This document shows positions 7,200 through 16,857 of a DNA stretch of 35,471 nucleotides, in pieces. Numbering within the stretch: the first letter of the stretch is position 1; each line of letters begins with the position of its first letter. The position numbers and the translations under genes were made by a program. The stretch is from Actinobacillus minor NM305 (GTDB lineage: Bacteria; Pseudomonadota; Gammaproteobacteria; Enterobacterales; Pasteurellaceae), in the NCBI RefSeq assembly GCF_000175195.1, contig NZ_ACQL01000166.1, forward strand, positions 1 to 35,471, given 5' to 3'. Below the pieces are notes generated by a model, which worked only from the letters and a program-made list of their open reading frames with translations, ran no database searches and was not told the origin of the DNA.

Positions 7200-8393
7200 T
7201 TATTCAGCCTCTTCTAAAATGACCCAACCGGAATCAAGCCAATCGCAAAGTGTATCAAGCAATAATTCTAGCTCTTCTTGATCTTTGGCCTTGGAAGCTA
7301 ATTTATTCCATGAAATCGAGTCGCCGTTTGCAATTCGAATCAGCAAATTGGCTTCAGCTTCATTTAACTCATCAATCCATTCGCCATTAACGTAAATGCG
7401 CTGTGGATTTTCGGTATAGAGAATTTTTACGTTCGCATCTTGTTGAATCCAGCCGCCTTCTTCCAAAATTTCTTGGATTTCATCAGGATAATTTTCGCCT
7501 TCGGTTTGCAGTAATTCATAACGGCGAGAACTTACCGCAGAAGCAACTGCGTGGGTAAAAATCGCATCAAATTGCTCGGAATCTTGCAACAAGTTAATCA
7601 ATTGGCGTTTGAATGTTGCGACCATTTTCGGATCGAGCAATGCATTCGGTTGTTCATTTGGCGATAGACGGAACGGAATGTTAAATTCTGACGTTGCCAT
7701 TGCTTCATTATGTTGATCTAGTGCTTGCGTGAATTTACACAATAAATCTGCGGCATTTGGATAACGCAAGCCAAAAGAGAAGGTTAAGCTATCACTTTCA
7801 GAAACACCATAATGCGCCATACGTGAAGGCACGTAAAGAACATCGCCGGGGTTCATCACTTCATCAATCACTAACTCGCCCATATCGTCAAAAATACGGA
7901 TTGGTTGATTAGGTTTAAATTCCGTAGAAGGATCGCACCACTTGCCCACTTGCCAACGGCGTTGTCCGTAGCCTTGAACAAGGAATACATCATATTCATC
8001 ATAATGTTTACCAACGGTGCCGCCTTTTGGCGAGCAAGAAACCATAATGTCATCTCGTTGCCATTGTGGAATATAGCTAAAGGCTTGCCATAACGCCCCG
8101 AGTTCCGGCGACCATTGCTCTAAGTTTTGCACCATAATAGAGTATTGTTCAGCAAGATTTTCTAAATCGCTTGGTTCAAAAGGACTATTTTTGACAGACC
8201 ATTGCTCATCGTGGCATTGAATAAGACGCGCGGTAACCTCTTCTTCTAACGCTAAATCAAAAATATCGTTCGGCTCAAAAAGATCGATAATTTGTGGTAG
8301 TCCATTGCGGATTAAAAGCGGTCGTTTTTGCCAATAATTTTGCAAAAAATCTTGAGCAGAAATGTTTTCAGGTAAACAGAATGGAATGTTCAT
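7200..8393 (-). CDS. roxA: ribosomal protein uL16 3-hydroxylase (RoxA/YcfD)
   Basis: This is a JmjC-type 2-oxoglutarate/Fe(II) oxygenase; the E. coli homologue YcfD hydroxylates an arginine of ribosomal protein uL16. The Fe triad is visible: His130 and Asp132 in GKHYDEYDVFLVQG and His194 in RMAHYGV, aligning with H125, D127 and H187 of YcfD. The order is cupin core (about 85-205), dimerisation helices and a C-terminal winged-helix-like region (about 315-397, with RIYVNGEWIDEL). At 397 residues it is slightly longer than YcfD (373). AAGGAACGCCTT precedes the ATG. It is divergent from rlmN across a 485-nt gap. Confidence 0.92.
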   Translation of the reverse strand: MNIPFCLPENISAQDFLQNYWQKRPLLIRNGLPQIIDLFEPNDIFDLALEEEVTARLIQCHDEQWSVKNSPFEPSDLENLAEQYSIMVQNLEQWSPELGALWQAFSYIPQWQRDDIMVSCSPKGGTVGKHYDEYDVFLVQGYGQRRWQVGKWCDPSTEFKPNQPIRIFDDMGELVIDEVMNPGDVLYVPSRMAHYGVSESDSLTFSFGLRYPNAADLLCKFTQALDQHNEAMATSEFNIPFRLSPNEQPNALLDPKMVATFKRQLINLLQDSEQFDAIFTHAVASAVSSRRYELLQTEGENYPDEIQEILEEGGWIQQDANVKILYTENPQRIYVNGEWIDELNEAEANLLIRIANGDSISWNKLASKAKDQEELELLLDTLCDWLDSGWVILEEAE

Positions 8394-8878
8394 AAGGCGT
8401 TCCTTCTTAGAGTGATGAATATCTTTATTCTAACGAGGTTTTACAAAGAATTCACGGAAAGATTACAAAAAATGAGGGGTAGATCGCAAATTTATCACAA
8501 AATATTGAATATTTTACGTTTTTCCCCGTAAACTAATTATCAAAATACTCTTGAAGGTTAATACCCAAGATAGAAATCAAATGCAATTCTATAAGCTATC
8601 CAAAGAAGAATAAGAAAGATAAATTAAAAGCGATGAAAAACTTAACTTTAATAACTTAATCATAGCCTTTTCATCGATAATAGATCTAAACTTTCCTTCA
8701 ATTAATTTTGCGATCTTGCTCGAAAAATTTACATTTTCAACTTTCCAAATCTTGTAAAAATTACTAGCCTTATTGCTTAGAGATCAGTACAATTCGCTTC
8801 TTTATTTATATCCGCAAAACTAATCCTTTTGCCATAATTGTTTCAACTGAAACACCGTGTAATAACGAGGCTCATTTA
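8394..8878. other. gene-poor AT-rich gap between roxA and rlmN
   Basis: This 485-nt interval holds no gene I can defend. Visible items are a 9-bp dyad CGATGAAAA (8631-8639) / TTTTCATCG (8668-8676) with a 28-nt loop, a compact palindrome GTTTCA-AC-TGAAAC (8840-8853) just upstream of rlmN, and a 64-codon start-less open frame on the minus strand (8589-8783). Both gene promoters must lie here, but no clean -35/-10 pair stands out. Confidence 0.6.
8589..8783 (-). pseudogene. possible gene remnant, unrecognised
   Basis: A 64-codon open frame lies between a TGA at 8784-8786 and a TAG at 8589-8591. It encodes a Lys/Ile/Leu/Ser-rich peptide with internal stretches VENVNFSSKIAKLIEGKF and IKLLKLSFSSLLIYLSYSS that look like real protein rather than random AT-rich sequence. 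No start codon lies near the upstream end. The preceding bases are open in a neighbouring frame ([15 protein letters not shown]), which would fit a frameshift. I do not recognise the family. It could be chance in AT-rich DNA. Confidence 0.25.
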
Positions 8879-10039
8879 ATGTCAGATCAAATTCAAGCAA
8901 CGAACATTGCCGTTGCACACCCAAAATCCGAAAAAGTTAATCTTATGAATATGACACGCCCACAAATGCGTGAATTTTTAGCGAGTTTAGGCGAAAAACC
9001 TTTCCGTGCTGATCAGCTAATGAAATGGATTTACCACTTCGGAGAAGATAATTTCGATAATATGAGCAATATCAACAAGGTATTGCGTGAAAAGCTCAAA
9101 CAAGTTGCTGAAATCAAAGCGCCTGAAGTTGCCGTAGAACAACGTTCTGCTGATGGCACAATCAAATGGGCAATGCAAGTAGGCGAGCAACAAATTGAAA
9201 CAGTTTATATTCCAGAAGCAGACCGTGCTACGCTATGTGTTTCTTCCCAAGTGGGCTGTGCCCTAGCGTGTACATTCTGTTCAACGGCGCAACAGGGCTT
9301 TAACCGTAATTTAAATGTTGCAGAAATTATCGGGCAAGTTTGGCGTGCGTCTAAAATTATTGGTAACTTTGGTGTTACAGGGGTTCGTCCGATTACTAAT
9401 GTGGTTATGATGGGAATGGGCGAGCCATTATTGAACGTGAATAACGTTGTACCAGCAATGGAAATTATGTTGGATGACTTCGCCTATGGTTTATCTAAAC
9501 GCCGTGTTACGCTTTCAACCTCTGGTGTTGTGCCGGCATTAGATGGATTACGTGAAAAAATTGATGTGGCGTTAGCAATTTCATTACACGCACCAAATGA
9601 TGAAATCCGTGATGAAATTGTACCGATTAACAAAAAATATAATATTAAAATGTTAATTGACTCCGTGAATAAATATTTAGAAGTCTCTAATGCAAACCAC
9701 GGAAAAGTAACGATTGAGTACGTGATGTTAGATCATATCAATGATGAAGTTGATCACGCACATCAATTAGCGAAAGTCTTAAAAAATACACCTTGTAAAA
9801 TTAACTTAATTCCTTGGAACCCGTTCCCGGAAGCACCTTATGCGAAGAGCTCGAATTCTCGCATTGACCGTTTCCAAAAAGCGTTAATGGAATACGGTTT
9901 TACGGTAACCATTCGTAAAACACGTGGTGATGATATTGATGCGGCTTGTGGACAACTTGCCGGTGATGTAATTGACCGTACTAAACGTACGCTTGAAAAA
10001 CGTAAATTCGGTCAGGGGATTGAGGTTAAGAACCATTAA
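8879..10039 (+). CDS. rlmN: dual-specificity 23S rRNA/tRNA adenine C2-methyltransferase RlmN
   Basis: RlmN is a radical-SAM enzyme that methylates C2 of A2503 in 23S rRNA and A37 of some tRNAs. The 4Fe-4S cluster motif is Cys127-x3-Cys131-x2-Cys134 (CALACTFC). The two methyl-transfer cysteines are Cys120 (RATLC) and Cys357 (DAACGQL). At 386 residues it matches E. coli RlmN (384). GAGG precedes the ATG. It begins the plus-strand group rlmN-pilW-tex, with 24 nt to pilW. Confidence 0.96.
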   Translation: MSDQIQATNIAVAHPKSEKVNLMNMTRPQMREFLASLGEKPFRADQLMKWIYHFGEDNFDNMSNINKVLREKLKQVAEIKAPEVAVEQRSADGTIKWAMQVGEQQIETVYIPEADRATLCVSSQVGCALACTFCSTAQQGFNRNLNVAEIIGQVWRASKIIGNFGVTGVRPITNVVMMGMGEPLLNVNNVVPAMEIMLDDFAYGLSKRRVTLSTSGVVPALDGLREKIDVALAISLHAPNDEIRDEIVPINKKYNIKMLIDSVNKYLEVSNANHGKVTIEYVMLDHINDEVDHAHQLAKVLKNTPCKINLIPWNPFPEAPYAKSSNSRIDRFQKALMEYGFTVTIRKTRGDDIDAACGQLAGDVIDRTKRTLEKRKFGQGIEVKNH

Positions 10040-10063
10040 TTATTCATCAGTAGGAGAACATCA

Positions 10064-10606
10064 ATGCCATTTACAAAATTATTCAATTTTTTTACCGCTT
10101 GTTTAGTCTTGTTTCTTGTCGGCTGTTCTTCTACGGTAGAGCCCACGTCTGAATTTAATCGTTCAGAAGCGGTTAAAGCGAGGATTAACCTCGCTTTAGC
10201 TTATCTTGATCATCACGATTTCCCGAAAGCCAAAGAGAATATTGATCGTGCGTTAAACCACGATCCGAAAGACTACCTTCCTTACTCTGTTCTCGCCTAC
10301 TATTATCAACAAACCGGCGAACCTCAACAAGCTGAAAAAGCTTACCTTGATGCTTTAACCTTAAGCCACAATCGTCCTGATGTACTCAATAATTACGGCA
10401 CTTTTTTGTGTAAACAAGGTCAATTTCAACAGGCATATCAACAATTTGAAAAAGCAGTAAGTAGCGAACAGCCTTATTATCATCAAGCAGATAGCCTCGA
10501 AAATATCATTCTTTGTGCTAAATCTGAGCCTAATCTTGCTAAAGTACAGGAAGCAATCATTCAACTGGAAAAATTAGATAAAGTCAGAGCGAACCAACTT
10601 CGTTAA
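10064..10606 (+). CDS. pilW: type IV pilus biogenesis lipoprotein PilW/PilF
   Basis: This 180-residue TPR lipoprotein has a signal peptide (1-20) ending in the lipobox LVGC with Cys21. TPR-type repeats follow: [43 protein letters not shown] and [22 protein letters not shown]. The family is the outer-membrane pilotin that assembles the secretin PilQ. Pasteurellaceae also use this pilus machinery for DNA uptake. An uptake signal ACCGCTTGT (10094-10102) lies in the signal-peptide coding region and encodes Thr-Ala-Cys at residues 11-13. AGGAG precedes the ATG. It follows rlmN, as in H. influenzae, and lies 13 nt before tex. Confidence 0.88.
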   Translation: MPFTKLFNFFTACLVLFLVGCSSTVEPTSEFNRSEAVKARINLALAYLDHHDFPKAKENIDRALNHDPKDYLPYSVLAYYYQQTGEPQQAEKAYLDALTLSHNRPDVLNNYGTFLCKQGQFQQAYQQFEKAVSSEQPYYHQADSLENIILCAKSEPNLAKVQEAIIQLEKLDKVRANQLR

Positions 10607-10619
10607 ATTAGGAACTTCA

Positions 10620-12956
10620 ATGTCAAATTTAAATCAACAAATTAGCCAAATTATCGCCACAGAACTTAATGTCGGCGCACACCAAATTTTAGCGGCAATG
10701 AACCTTCTTGATGAAGGCAACACTATTCCTTTTATTGCCCGTTATCGTAAAGAGGTCACAGGAGGATTAGACGATACTCAGCTTCGTCATTTTGAAACTC
10801 GCTTAATTTATTTACGCGAATTAGATGAGCGCCGCCAAACCATTTTAAAATCTATTGAAGAGCAAGGTAAATTAACCGAAGAGCTTCAAACAAAAATTCT
10901 TAGTGTAGAAAGTAAAACGGAATTAGAAGACCTCTATTTACCTTATAAACCCAAACGCCGTACACGTGGGCAAATCGCGATTGAAGCAGGGCTTGAGCCT
11001 CTTGCAGAATTATTATGGTCAGATCCTTCACAACAGCCGGAAAGTGCAGCAGAAGCGTTTGTGAATGTAGAAAAAGGTGTTGCAGATACAAAAGCAGCTT
11101 TAGATGGCGCAAGATATATTTTGATGGAGCGTTTTTCAGAAGATGCAGATCTACTTGCAAAACTTCGCCAGTATTTGACCGCTTATGCCTCTTTTGAAGC
11201 AAAAGTTATTGAGGGTAAAGAGGAAGAAGGCGAAAAATTCCGTGATTACTTTGCTCACAGTGAGCCATTCAAAACCGTACCTTCCCATCGTGCATTAGCG
11301 ATGTTCCGTGGTCGTAATGAAGGCGTATTATCGCTTTCACTCAACCCTGATCCGGAAAGTGAGGAAAGCAAATCAGCAAGCCCTTGTGAAGAGATTATTC
11401 GTCAGCACCTTGGTGTCATTTTTAATCAACAACCTGCAGATAAATGGCGTGAGCAAGTGATTGCTTGGACGTGGAAAATTAAAATTCTCCTTCACCTTGA
11501 AACCGAATTGATGGCAACCTTGCGTGAAAAAGCGGAAGAAGAAGCCATTGATGTTTTTGCTCGTAATCTTTCTGCGTTACTGATGGCTGCACCGGCAGGC
11601 GCAAGAAATACGATGGGTTTAGACCCAGGTTTAAGAACAGGGGTAAAAGTCGCCGTTGTGGATAACACGGGGAAATTATTAGCTACAGAGACTATTTATC
11701 CACATACGACCGGTAAAGCCGCAGCAGAAGTCTCGCTTTATAAATTGATTAAGCAACATAATGTTGAATTGATTGCGATTGGTAATGGTACGGCTTCTCG
11801 TGAAACAGAGCGTTTTGCCAAAGATGTACTTAAGCAAATTAAAGAGAGTAAATCGGATATGTTGCTCCCTCAAACCGTGGTGGTCAGCGAAGCAGGAGCT
11901 TCGGTGTATTCTGCATCAGAATTAGCGGCAAATGAATTTCCTGATTTAGATGTTTCTTTACGTGGTGCGGTCTCTATTGCCCGCCGTTTGCAAGATCCAC
12001 TTGCAGAATTAGTTAAAATTGAACCGAAAGCCATCGGGGTGGGGCAATATCAACACGATGTGAACCAATCTCAACTTGCCCGAAAATTAGATGCAGTGGT
12101 AGAAGATTGTGTAAATGCGGTAGGCGTTGATTTAAATACTGCTTCAGCACCGCTTCTCGCACGTGTTGCCGGTATGACAAAAACGCTCGCGCAAAATATT
12201 GTGGCATTCCGTGATGAAAATGGTCGCTTTAACAGCCGCTCCGATTTGAAAAAAGTACCACGTTTAGGTCCAAAAGCCTTTGAACAATGCGCCGGATTTA
12301 TGCGTATTCTGAACGGGAAAAACCCGCTTGATGCTTCAAGTGTTCACCCAGAAGCGTACCCTGTGGTCGAGAAAATTCTACAAGCTACTACCGCAACCCT
12401 TACTGATTTAATGGGAAATGCGACAAAAATTCATCAGTTAAATGCAAAAGATTTTGTTGATGAACAATTTGGTTTACCAACCGTAACGGATATTCTTAAA
12501 GAGCTCGAAAAACCGGGGCGAGATCCTCGTGGTGAATTTAAAACCGCAACTTTTATGGACGGTGTTGAAGAGATTCAAGATCTGAAATTGGGGATGATTT
12601 TAGAAGGCACGGTAACCAATGTTGCCAATTTTGGCGCTTTCGTTGATATTGGTGTGCATCAAGACGGGTTAGTGCATATTTCAATGCTTTCTGATCGCTT
12701 TGTTGATGATCCGCATACAGTGGTAAAAGCAGGCGATGTGGTTAAGGTTAAAGTACTTGAAGTAGATGTTGCACGTAAACGTATTGCTTTAACAATGCGT
12801 TTAGATGAAAGTACGGGCGAGAAAAAAGCTGAGCGTAGCGAAAATCGCAAAATGACTGAAAAATCAGACCGCTTACAAAGCCAATCATCGAAGCCTCAAC
12901 GCAATCAATTTACGAATAATGCATTTGCCGATGCGTTGAAAGGGTGGAAAAAGTAA
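10620..12956 (+). CDS. tex: Tex family RNA-binding transcriptional accessory protein
   Basis: The 778 residues match the full-length Tex family. The N-terminal helical region has [16 protein letters not shown] and [13 protein letters not shown] YqgF/RNase-H-like domain begins at about 330 ([17 protein letters not shown]), followed by helix-hairpin-helix motifs ([29 protein letters not shown]). An S1 domain lies at about 655-727 ([17 protein letters not shown]...GLVHIS), followed by a basic, polar tail. Tex binds nucleic acids and affects toxin or virulence gene expression in several bacteria; the mechanism is not settled. AGGAACTTCA precedes the ATG. It is probably cotranscribed with rlmN-pilW. 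Confidence 0.95.
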   Translation: MSNLNQQISQIIATELNVGAHQILAAMNLLDEGNTIPFIARYRKEVTGGLDDTQLRHFETRLIYLRELDERRQTILKSIEEQGKLTEELQTKILSVESKTELEDLYLPYKPKRRTRGQIAIEAGLEPLAELLWSDPSQQPESAAEAFVNVEKGVADTKAALDGARYILMERFSEDADLLAKLRQYLTAYASFEAKVIEGKEEEGEKFRDYFAHSEPFKTVPSHRALAMFRGRNEGVLSLSLNPDPESEESKSASPCEEIIRQHLGVIFNQQPADKWREQVIAWTWKIKILLHLETELMATLREKAEEEAIDVFARNLSALLMAAPAGARNTMGLDPGLRTGVKVAVVDNTGKLLATETIYPHTTGKAAAEVSLYKLIKQHNVELIAIGNGTASRETERFAKDVLKQIKESKSDMLLPQTVVVSEAGASVYSASELAANEFPDLDVSLRGAVSIARRLQDPLAELVKIEPKAIGVGQYQHDVNQSQLARKLDAVVEDCVNAVGVDLNTASAPLLARVAGMTKTLAQNIVAFRDENGRFNSRSDLKKVPRLGPKAFEQCAGFMRILNGKNPLDASSVHPEAYPVVEKILQATTATLTDLMGNATKIHQLNAKDFVDEQFGLPTVTDILKELEKPGRDPRGEFKTATFMDGVEEIQDLKLGMILEGTVTNVANFGAFVDIGVHQDGLVHISMLSDRFVDDPHTVVKAGDVVKVKVLEVDVARKRIALTMRLDESTGEKKAERSENRKMTEKSDRLQSQSSKPQRNQFTNNAFADALKGWKK

Positions 12957-13030
12957 AAGAATAATTCTATATCGTTTATATTTTGTACGTAGAAATATAA
13001 CAGCCTTTATCCTAAAAAACCGGAGAAATA

Positions 13031-13594
13031 ATGGAAATTTTAGATTTATTACAACGCCGCCGTTCTAACAAACAATTTGGCGATGTTGCACCAAATGAAG
13101 AGCAGTTACAACATATTTTAAAAGCGGCTTTACGTGCGCCGGATCATGGGAAAATGAAGCCTTATCATTTTGTTGTCATTGAAAAAAGTGGTATGAGCAA
13201 ATTACGTGAGTATTTAAATGCTGCTGCTATTGAATTTGAAATGGACGAAAAAAATGCGGCAAAAGCAGATAAACTTTCTAGCCAAGCTCCGATGGTTATT
13301 GGCATTGTTGCCAAAATTGATCATCAATCGCCAAAAGTACCCGCTTGGGAGCAAATTGTTACTGCCGGTTGTGCAACCTATGCCATGCAATTAGCGGCTA
13401 ATGCTCAAGGTTTTGAGACTGTTTGGATTAGCAAAAAATGGGTTGAAGGCTCAGCCATTCGCCAAGCTTTTGGTTGTGAAGATGGCGATAAAATTATTGG
13501 GTTACTTCTTATCGGTTCACCAAAAGAAGATGATGGTATTTCTTTGGCTCGAGAAGCTGAAGATCCGACCAATTTTGTGAGTTTTATTCGTTAG
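13031..13594 (+). CDS. YdjA-like NAD(P)H nitroreductase
   Basis: This 187-residue flavoprotein belongs to the nitroreductase superfamily, YdjA branch. The FMN-contact pattern RRRSNKQF near residue 10 and RAPDHGKMKPYHFVV (36-50) are visible, as is the C-terminal GLLLIGSPKED. The compact size and APDHG motif fit YdjA (183 aa). Members reduce nitro compounds or quinones with FMN; the natural substrate is unknown. CGGAG precedes the ATG. The next gene starts 8 nt later, so the two are likely cotranscribed. Confidence 0.87.
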   Translation: MEILDLLQRRRSNKQFGDVAPNEEQLQHILKAALRAPDHGKMKPYHFVVIEKSGMSKLREYLNAAAIEFEMDEKNAAKADKLSSQAPMVIGIVAKIDHQSPKVPAWEQIVTAGCATYAMQLAANAQGFETVWISKKWVEGSAIRQAFGCEDGDKIIGLLLIGSPKEDDGISLAREAEDPTNFVSFIR

Positions 13595-13601
13595 ATAAAA
13601 A

Positions 13602-14423
13602 ATGAAAACGATCTTAATTACAGGCTGTTCTTCCGGTATTGGCTATGCAACAGCAGAGTTGTTAAAACAACAGGGCTGGCGTGTTATAGCCAGTTGTCGG
13701 AAAGCCGAAGATGTTCAAAGGTTACAGCAAGAAGGTTTTGAGTGTATTCAACTTGATGTCACTAATTCAAGCCAAATTGCAGCAGCGTTTGAATATATCA
13801 ATGCAAGCGGTCAATTAGATGCAGTTTTTTGCAATGCGGGTTATGGGCAACCGGGCTGTGTGGAAGATATCCCAAGAGAAGCATTACGAGAAATTTTTGA
13901 GACCAATGTTTTTGGTGTTTGGGAAGTGATGAACCACGCACTCAAAATTTTTCGCCGTCAAAATCACGGTAGGATTTTAGTCACAAGTAGCATTTTAGGA
14001 TTTGCCGCAATGCATTATCGAGGTGCTTATAATGCCACAAAATTTGCTCTTGAAGGAATGGCGGATACTTTGCGTTGTGAGTTATATGGCTCCAACATTT
14101 ATATTAGCCTGATTGAACCGGGTCCTATTCAAAGTCGCTTCCGCCCTAATTCTGTGGAGAAATTGGAAAAGTATATTGATATTGAAAATTCTTTCTTAAA
14201 AAGCTTGAACCAATCGCAATATCAACGTTTAATCACAAAGGGGAATACTAATCCGTTTGCTTTGCCTTCTTCTGCTTGCGCGGAGGCTTGCTTGCAGGCA
14301 CTTAATGCTCAAAAACCAAAAGCACGCTATCAAGTTACTTTCCCGACTAAATTATTTTGGTGGTTGAGACGAATTCTACCAACAGTGTTGTTTGATGCGA
14401 TGAATCGTAAATTTGGGGGATAA
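13602..14423 (+). CDS. short-chain dehydrogenase/reductase
   Basis: The 273-residue classical SDR has the cofactor motif TGCSSGIG (7-14), the NAG motif (78-80), the active-site residues Asn102, Ser130, Tyr143 and Lys147 (SS...YNATK), and EPGPIQSRF after the Rossmann core. The C-terminus (about 240-273) is hydrophobic/basic and may contact the membrane. The substrate cannot be told from sequence. It follows the nitroreductase by 7 nt and converges on plsY with a 5-nt gap, too little for a separate terminator. A GCAAGCGGT uptake-signal variant lies inside it at 13803. Confidence 0.87.
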   Translation: MKTILITGCSSGIGYATAELLKQQGWRVIASCRKAEDVQRLQQEGFECIQLDVTNSSQIAAAFEYINASGQLDAVFCNAGYGQPGCVEDIPREALREIFETNVFGVWEVMNHALKIFRRQNHGRILVTSSILGFAAMHYRGAYNATKFALEGMADTLRCELYGSNIYISLIEPGPIQSRFRPNSVEKLEKYIDIENSFLKSLNQSQYQRLITKGNTNPFALPSSACAEACLQALNAQKPKARYQVTFPTKLFWWLRRILPTVLFDAMNRKFGG

Positions 14424-14428
14424 CATTA

Positions 14429-15025
14429 CTAAATTTGACGATTAAATGTCATTTTACTTTCTTGCCCCCTCCACAAACGTTGTAAATTATCGTGATGTCG
14501 ATAGATCAATAAACAACAAATCAGGGCAATAGGAAAAGTAAATTCAGGTTGAAAATACCAAACAAAAATCGGTAGAACTAAGGCACTGATAACAGAGCTT
14601 AATGAGGAGTATCGAGAGATAAGGAAGACCATTGCCCAAGTCCCTACTGCGAGGCCAAATATCTCAATACCAAAAGGAAGTAAGGTCCCTAGAGCTGTCG
14701 CGACTCCTTTTCCCCCTTTAAATTTAAAAAACAAAGGGAATACGTGTCCTAAACAAGCAGCAAGAGCGATAAAACCAATTTCACTTGGCTGCAAGCCTAA
14801 TTTGAAAGCAATAGCAGTAGGAAGTAATCCTTTTAACATATCAAATAATAGCACGCCTACCGCGGACAATTTTCCACCAATACGTAATACATTGGTTGCT
14901 CCGGGATTTTTCGACCCATATTCCCTAGGATCGGGTAGCCCTGCCAATTTGCAGAAGATGATTGCACTTGATATAGAACCTAATAGATAGGCCATAACAA
15001 GGACAAGATAAGCGATTGGCGTCAT
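14429..15025 (-). CDS. plsY: acyl-phosphate:glycerol-3-phosphate acyltransferase
   Basis: PlsY makes lysophosphatidic acid from acyl-phosphate and glycerol-3-phosphate at the inner membrane. The 198-residue protein has about five TM helices and the three family motifs: LGSISSAI (15-22), [12 protein letters not shown] (37-48) and [18 protein letters not shown] (about 92-109). AAGGAAAAATA precedes the ATG. It is divergent from folB with an 80-nt shared promoter region, as in H. influenzae. Confidence 0.95.
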   Translation of the reverse strand: MTPIAYLVLVMAYLLGSISSAIIFCKLAGLPDPREYGSKNPGATNVLRIGGKLSAVGVLLFDMLKGLLPTAIAFKLGLQPSEIGFIALAACLGHVFPLFFKFKGGKGVATALGTLLPFGIEIFGLAVGTWAMVFLISRYSSLSSVISALVLPIFVWYFQPEFTFPIALICCLLIYRHHDNLQRLWRGQESKMTFNRQI

Positions 15026-15105
15026 TATTTTTCCTTATTTCTCTTTATGGTATATTAAGTACCTATTTTACCGAATAATTTGAAGAAAAAAATAAGGAAG
15101 ATGAC

Positions 15106-15459
15106 ATGACAGATAAAGTTTTTATTCATGAACTCACTGCTTTTGCCTCTATTGGCGCTTATGACTGGGAACATACCATTAAACAGAGGTTAGTTTTCGA
15201 TATTGAAATGGCATGGGATTTTACTAAAGCCGTTCAAACGGATGACGTTCAGTATTGCTTAAATTATGCTGAAGTATCACAAAAAATTTTGGATTTTGTA
15301 GAAGGTAAACCATTCAAATTGGTCGAAACGGTGGCTCATCAAGTTGCTGATTTATTGCAAAATGAATATGGAATTCAATCGCTTAGGATTCAATTACATA
15401 AGCCGAAAGCAGTTGCTCAAGCCTCTAGTGTAGGTGTGATTGTTGAACGAGGTTGTTAA
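15106..15459 (+). CDS. folB: dihydroneopterin aldolase
   Basis: FolB cleaves 7,8-dihydroneopterin to 6-hydroxymethyl-dihydropterin in folate synthesis. The 117 residues form one T-fold subunit. Signatures are the N-terminal IGAYDWE, LNYAEVSQKI, PFKLVETVAHQVADLL (catalytic Glu region) and the C-terminal LHKPKAV with the conserved lysine. AAGGAAGATGAC precedes the ATG. It converges on pheA. Confidence 0.95.
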   Translation: MTDKVFIHELTAFASIGAYDWEHTIKQRLVFDIEMAWDFTKAVQTDDVQYCLNYAEVSQKILDFVEGKPFKLVETVAHQVADLLQNEYGIQSLRIQLHKPKAVAQASSVGVIVERGC

Positions 15460-15470
15460 TATCAAAAGAA

Positions 15471-15510
15471 AAGAGTCGGTAGCAATTAAAAATAATGAAA
15501 ACCAACTCTT
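15471..15510. terminator. weak hairpin between folB and pheA
   Basis: AAGAGTCGGT (15471-15480) pairs with ACCAACTCTT (15501-15510) except for one central mismatch. It lies between the convergent folB and pheA genes. There is no T-run after it on the plus strand, so terminator activity is uncertain. Confidence 0.35.
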
Positions 15511-15571
15511 GGAGTCCACTATATATCCCTAAACCTAGTAAGTGTTGAAGGCTATATTACTTATGTAGCAA

Positions 15572-16729
15572 TTATATTTTTACCGGTTCAATAATTTCAC
15601 TCGGATAACAGCCTAAAACTTTTAGGAAACTGGTTACCTCTTTAAGTTCTTCTAATGCTTTTTGGGTGTTTTCATTGTGCATATTAGCTTCGAGCTCCAC
15701 ATAAAACATCTCTTCCCAAGGCTTGCCATAAATCGGGCGGGATTCTAGTTTTACCATACGAATATCGTGATTTTTAAAGACAACTAAAGCATCAACCAGC
15801 GCACCGGCTTGTTGAGTAGTCGTCATTAAAAGAAGCGTTTTCGTTTGTACTTGCGGAGAAACGTTAATCGCTTGTTTAGCAACGACAATAAAACGCGTGA
15901 TGTTGTTAGTTTGGTTTGCAATGTCTGTTTTGATATTGGTTAAACCATATAATTTTCCACCATCTTCATTGCCTAAAGCGACAATATTTGGTTTATTTAA
16001 ACGAGCCACCATTTGCATTGCGTGCGAACTGCTTTCACAATATTTAATATGAACACGATCAAGGCTTTGAATAAATTCACTGCATTGTTGTGCCGGTTGT
16101 GGGTGAGTGTAAATGGTATCAATATCACTCACATCAATGTTACCATTGGCAAGGATACAATGTTTGATCGGATATGCAAGTTCTCCCACAAGAGCTAAAT
16201 CGGTATGTTGAAGTAAATCATACACCTCATTGATCGAGCCTGAGGTGGTATTTTCAAGCGGTAATACACCAAAATCAGCTTCACCATTGGTAACTTTATC
16301 GAATACCTCTTTGAATGAAGCACAACTTAATTCAACCAATGTCCCTTGATATTTTTTCGCAAATTGACGAGAAGCCATATTAGAATACGAACCTCGCATA
16401 CCAAGAAAGGCAATCGAAACACGCTCTTCTTTTTGTTCGTTTAACTTATTTTGTAAATAATGTTGTTGGGTTAAAACGGAATCTTCAATAATGCGTTGGA
16501 AAATTTGTGTCACATATTGTGGGTCAAGTTGATAATTTTCCGCTTCGGAAAAATTAACGAGCTCTTGGAGTAACGCTTTTTCACGTACAACATCTCTTAA
16601 CGGTTTTTGGGTAATCTCTTTACTACGCACTACATCAAAAGCAAGGCGATGGCGTTCAGAAAGCAATTTCAAAATATGGCGATCAAGGTTGGTAATTTGG
16701 GTTCGAATATCAGATAAATCTAAAGACAT
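15572..16729 (-). CDS. pheA: bifunctional chorismate mutase / prephenate dehydratase
   Basis: PheA carries out the two steps from chorismate to phenylpyruvate. The 385 residues are collinear with E. coli PheA (386). An AroQ chorismate mutase lies at 1-90 ([23 protein letters not shown]). The prephenate dehydratase is at about 104-285 with ITRFIV. The ACT domain follows, with LESRP for phenylalanine feedback binding. The ATG at 16729 (MSLDLSDIR) is chosen over an in-frame start at 16762 because family alignment begins here and a TATAAT at 16764-16769 would make the longer start leaderless. It is a single gene, transcribed after the prlC terminator. Confidence 0.95.
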   Translation of the reverse strand: MSLDLSDIRTQITNLDRHILKLLSERHRLAFDVVRSKEITQKPLRDVVREKALLQELVNFSEAENYQLDPQYVTQIFQRIIEDSVLTQQHYLQNKLNEQKEERVSIAFLGMRGSYSNMASRQFAKKYQGTLVELSCASFKEVFDKVTNGEADFGVLPLENTTSGSINEVYDLLQHTDLALVGELAYPIKHCILANGNIDVSDIDTIYTHPQPAQQCSEFIQSLDRVHIKYCESSSHAMQMVARLNKPNIVALGNEDGGKLYGLTNIKTDIANQTNNITRFIVVAKQAINVSPQVQTKTLLLMTTTQQAGALVDALVVFKNHDIRMVKLESRPIYGKPWEEMFYVELEANMHNENTQKALEELKEVTSFLKVLGCYPSEIIEPVKI

Positions 16730-16763
16730 TGTGCGATTCTCATTAAAATAGGGTAATGGCAAG

Positions 16764-16769
16764 ATTATA
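16764..16769 (-). promoter_or_regulatory. pheA -10 box
   Basis: TATAAT on the minus strand lies 34 nt before the pheA ATG; the -35 position is only T-rich. A start near 16757 would leave a leader of about 28 nt, too short for an attenuation peptide such as E. coli pheL. Confidence 0.5.
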
Positions 16770-16781
16770 GCGATTTCATCT

Positions 16782-16849
16782 ATAAAAAAAAGATAAGCGG
16801 TCGGTTTCTGATCCTTTTTTGCAAAAAATCAATGGAAACAGACCGCTTG
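16782..16849 (-). terminator. prlC terminator built on an uptake-signal dyad
   Basis: AAGCGGTCGGTTTC (16795-16808) pairs with GAAACAGACCGCTT (16835-16848) with a single mismatch. On the minus strand the stem is followed by eight Ts (16784-16791). It separates prlC from pheA. Confidence 0.78.
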
Positions 16850-16857
16850 CAGAAAGA

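Noticed and set aside
8840-8853. Palindrome GTTTCA-AC-TGAAAC before rlmN as an operator
   Set aside because: It is short, no promoter could be placed around it and no matching regulator is known; recorded only under the intergenic region.
15479-15574. Direct repeat GTAGCAATTA at 15479-15488 and 15565-15574
   Set aside because: Ten bases in AT-rich DNA, one copy running into the pheA stop codon; too short to support as an attachment site or repeat element.
16730-16762. In-frame upstream start for pheA
   Set aside because: The -10 box at 16764-16769 directly abuts it, and family alignment begins at MSLDLSDIR.
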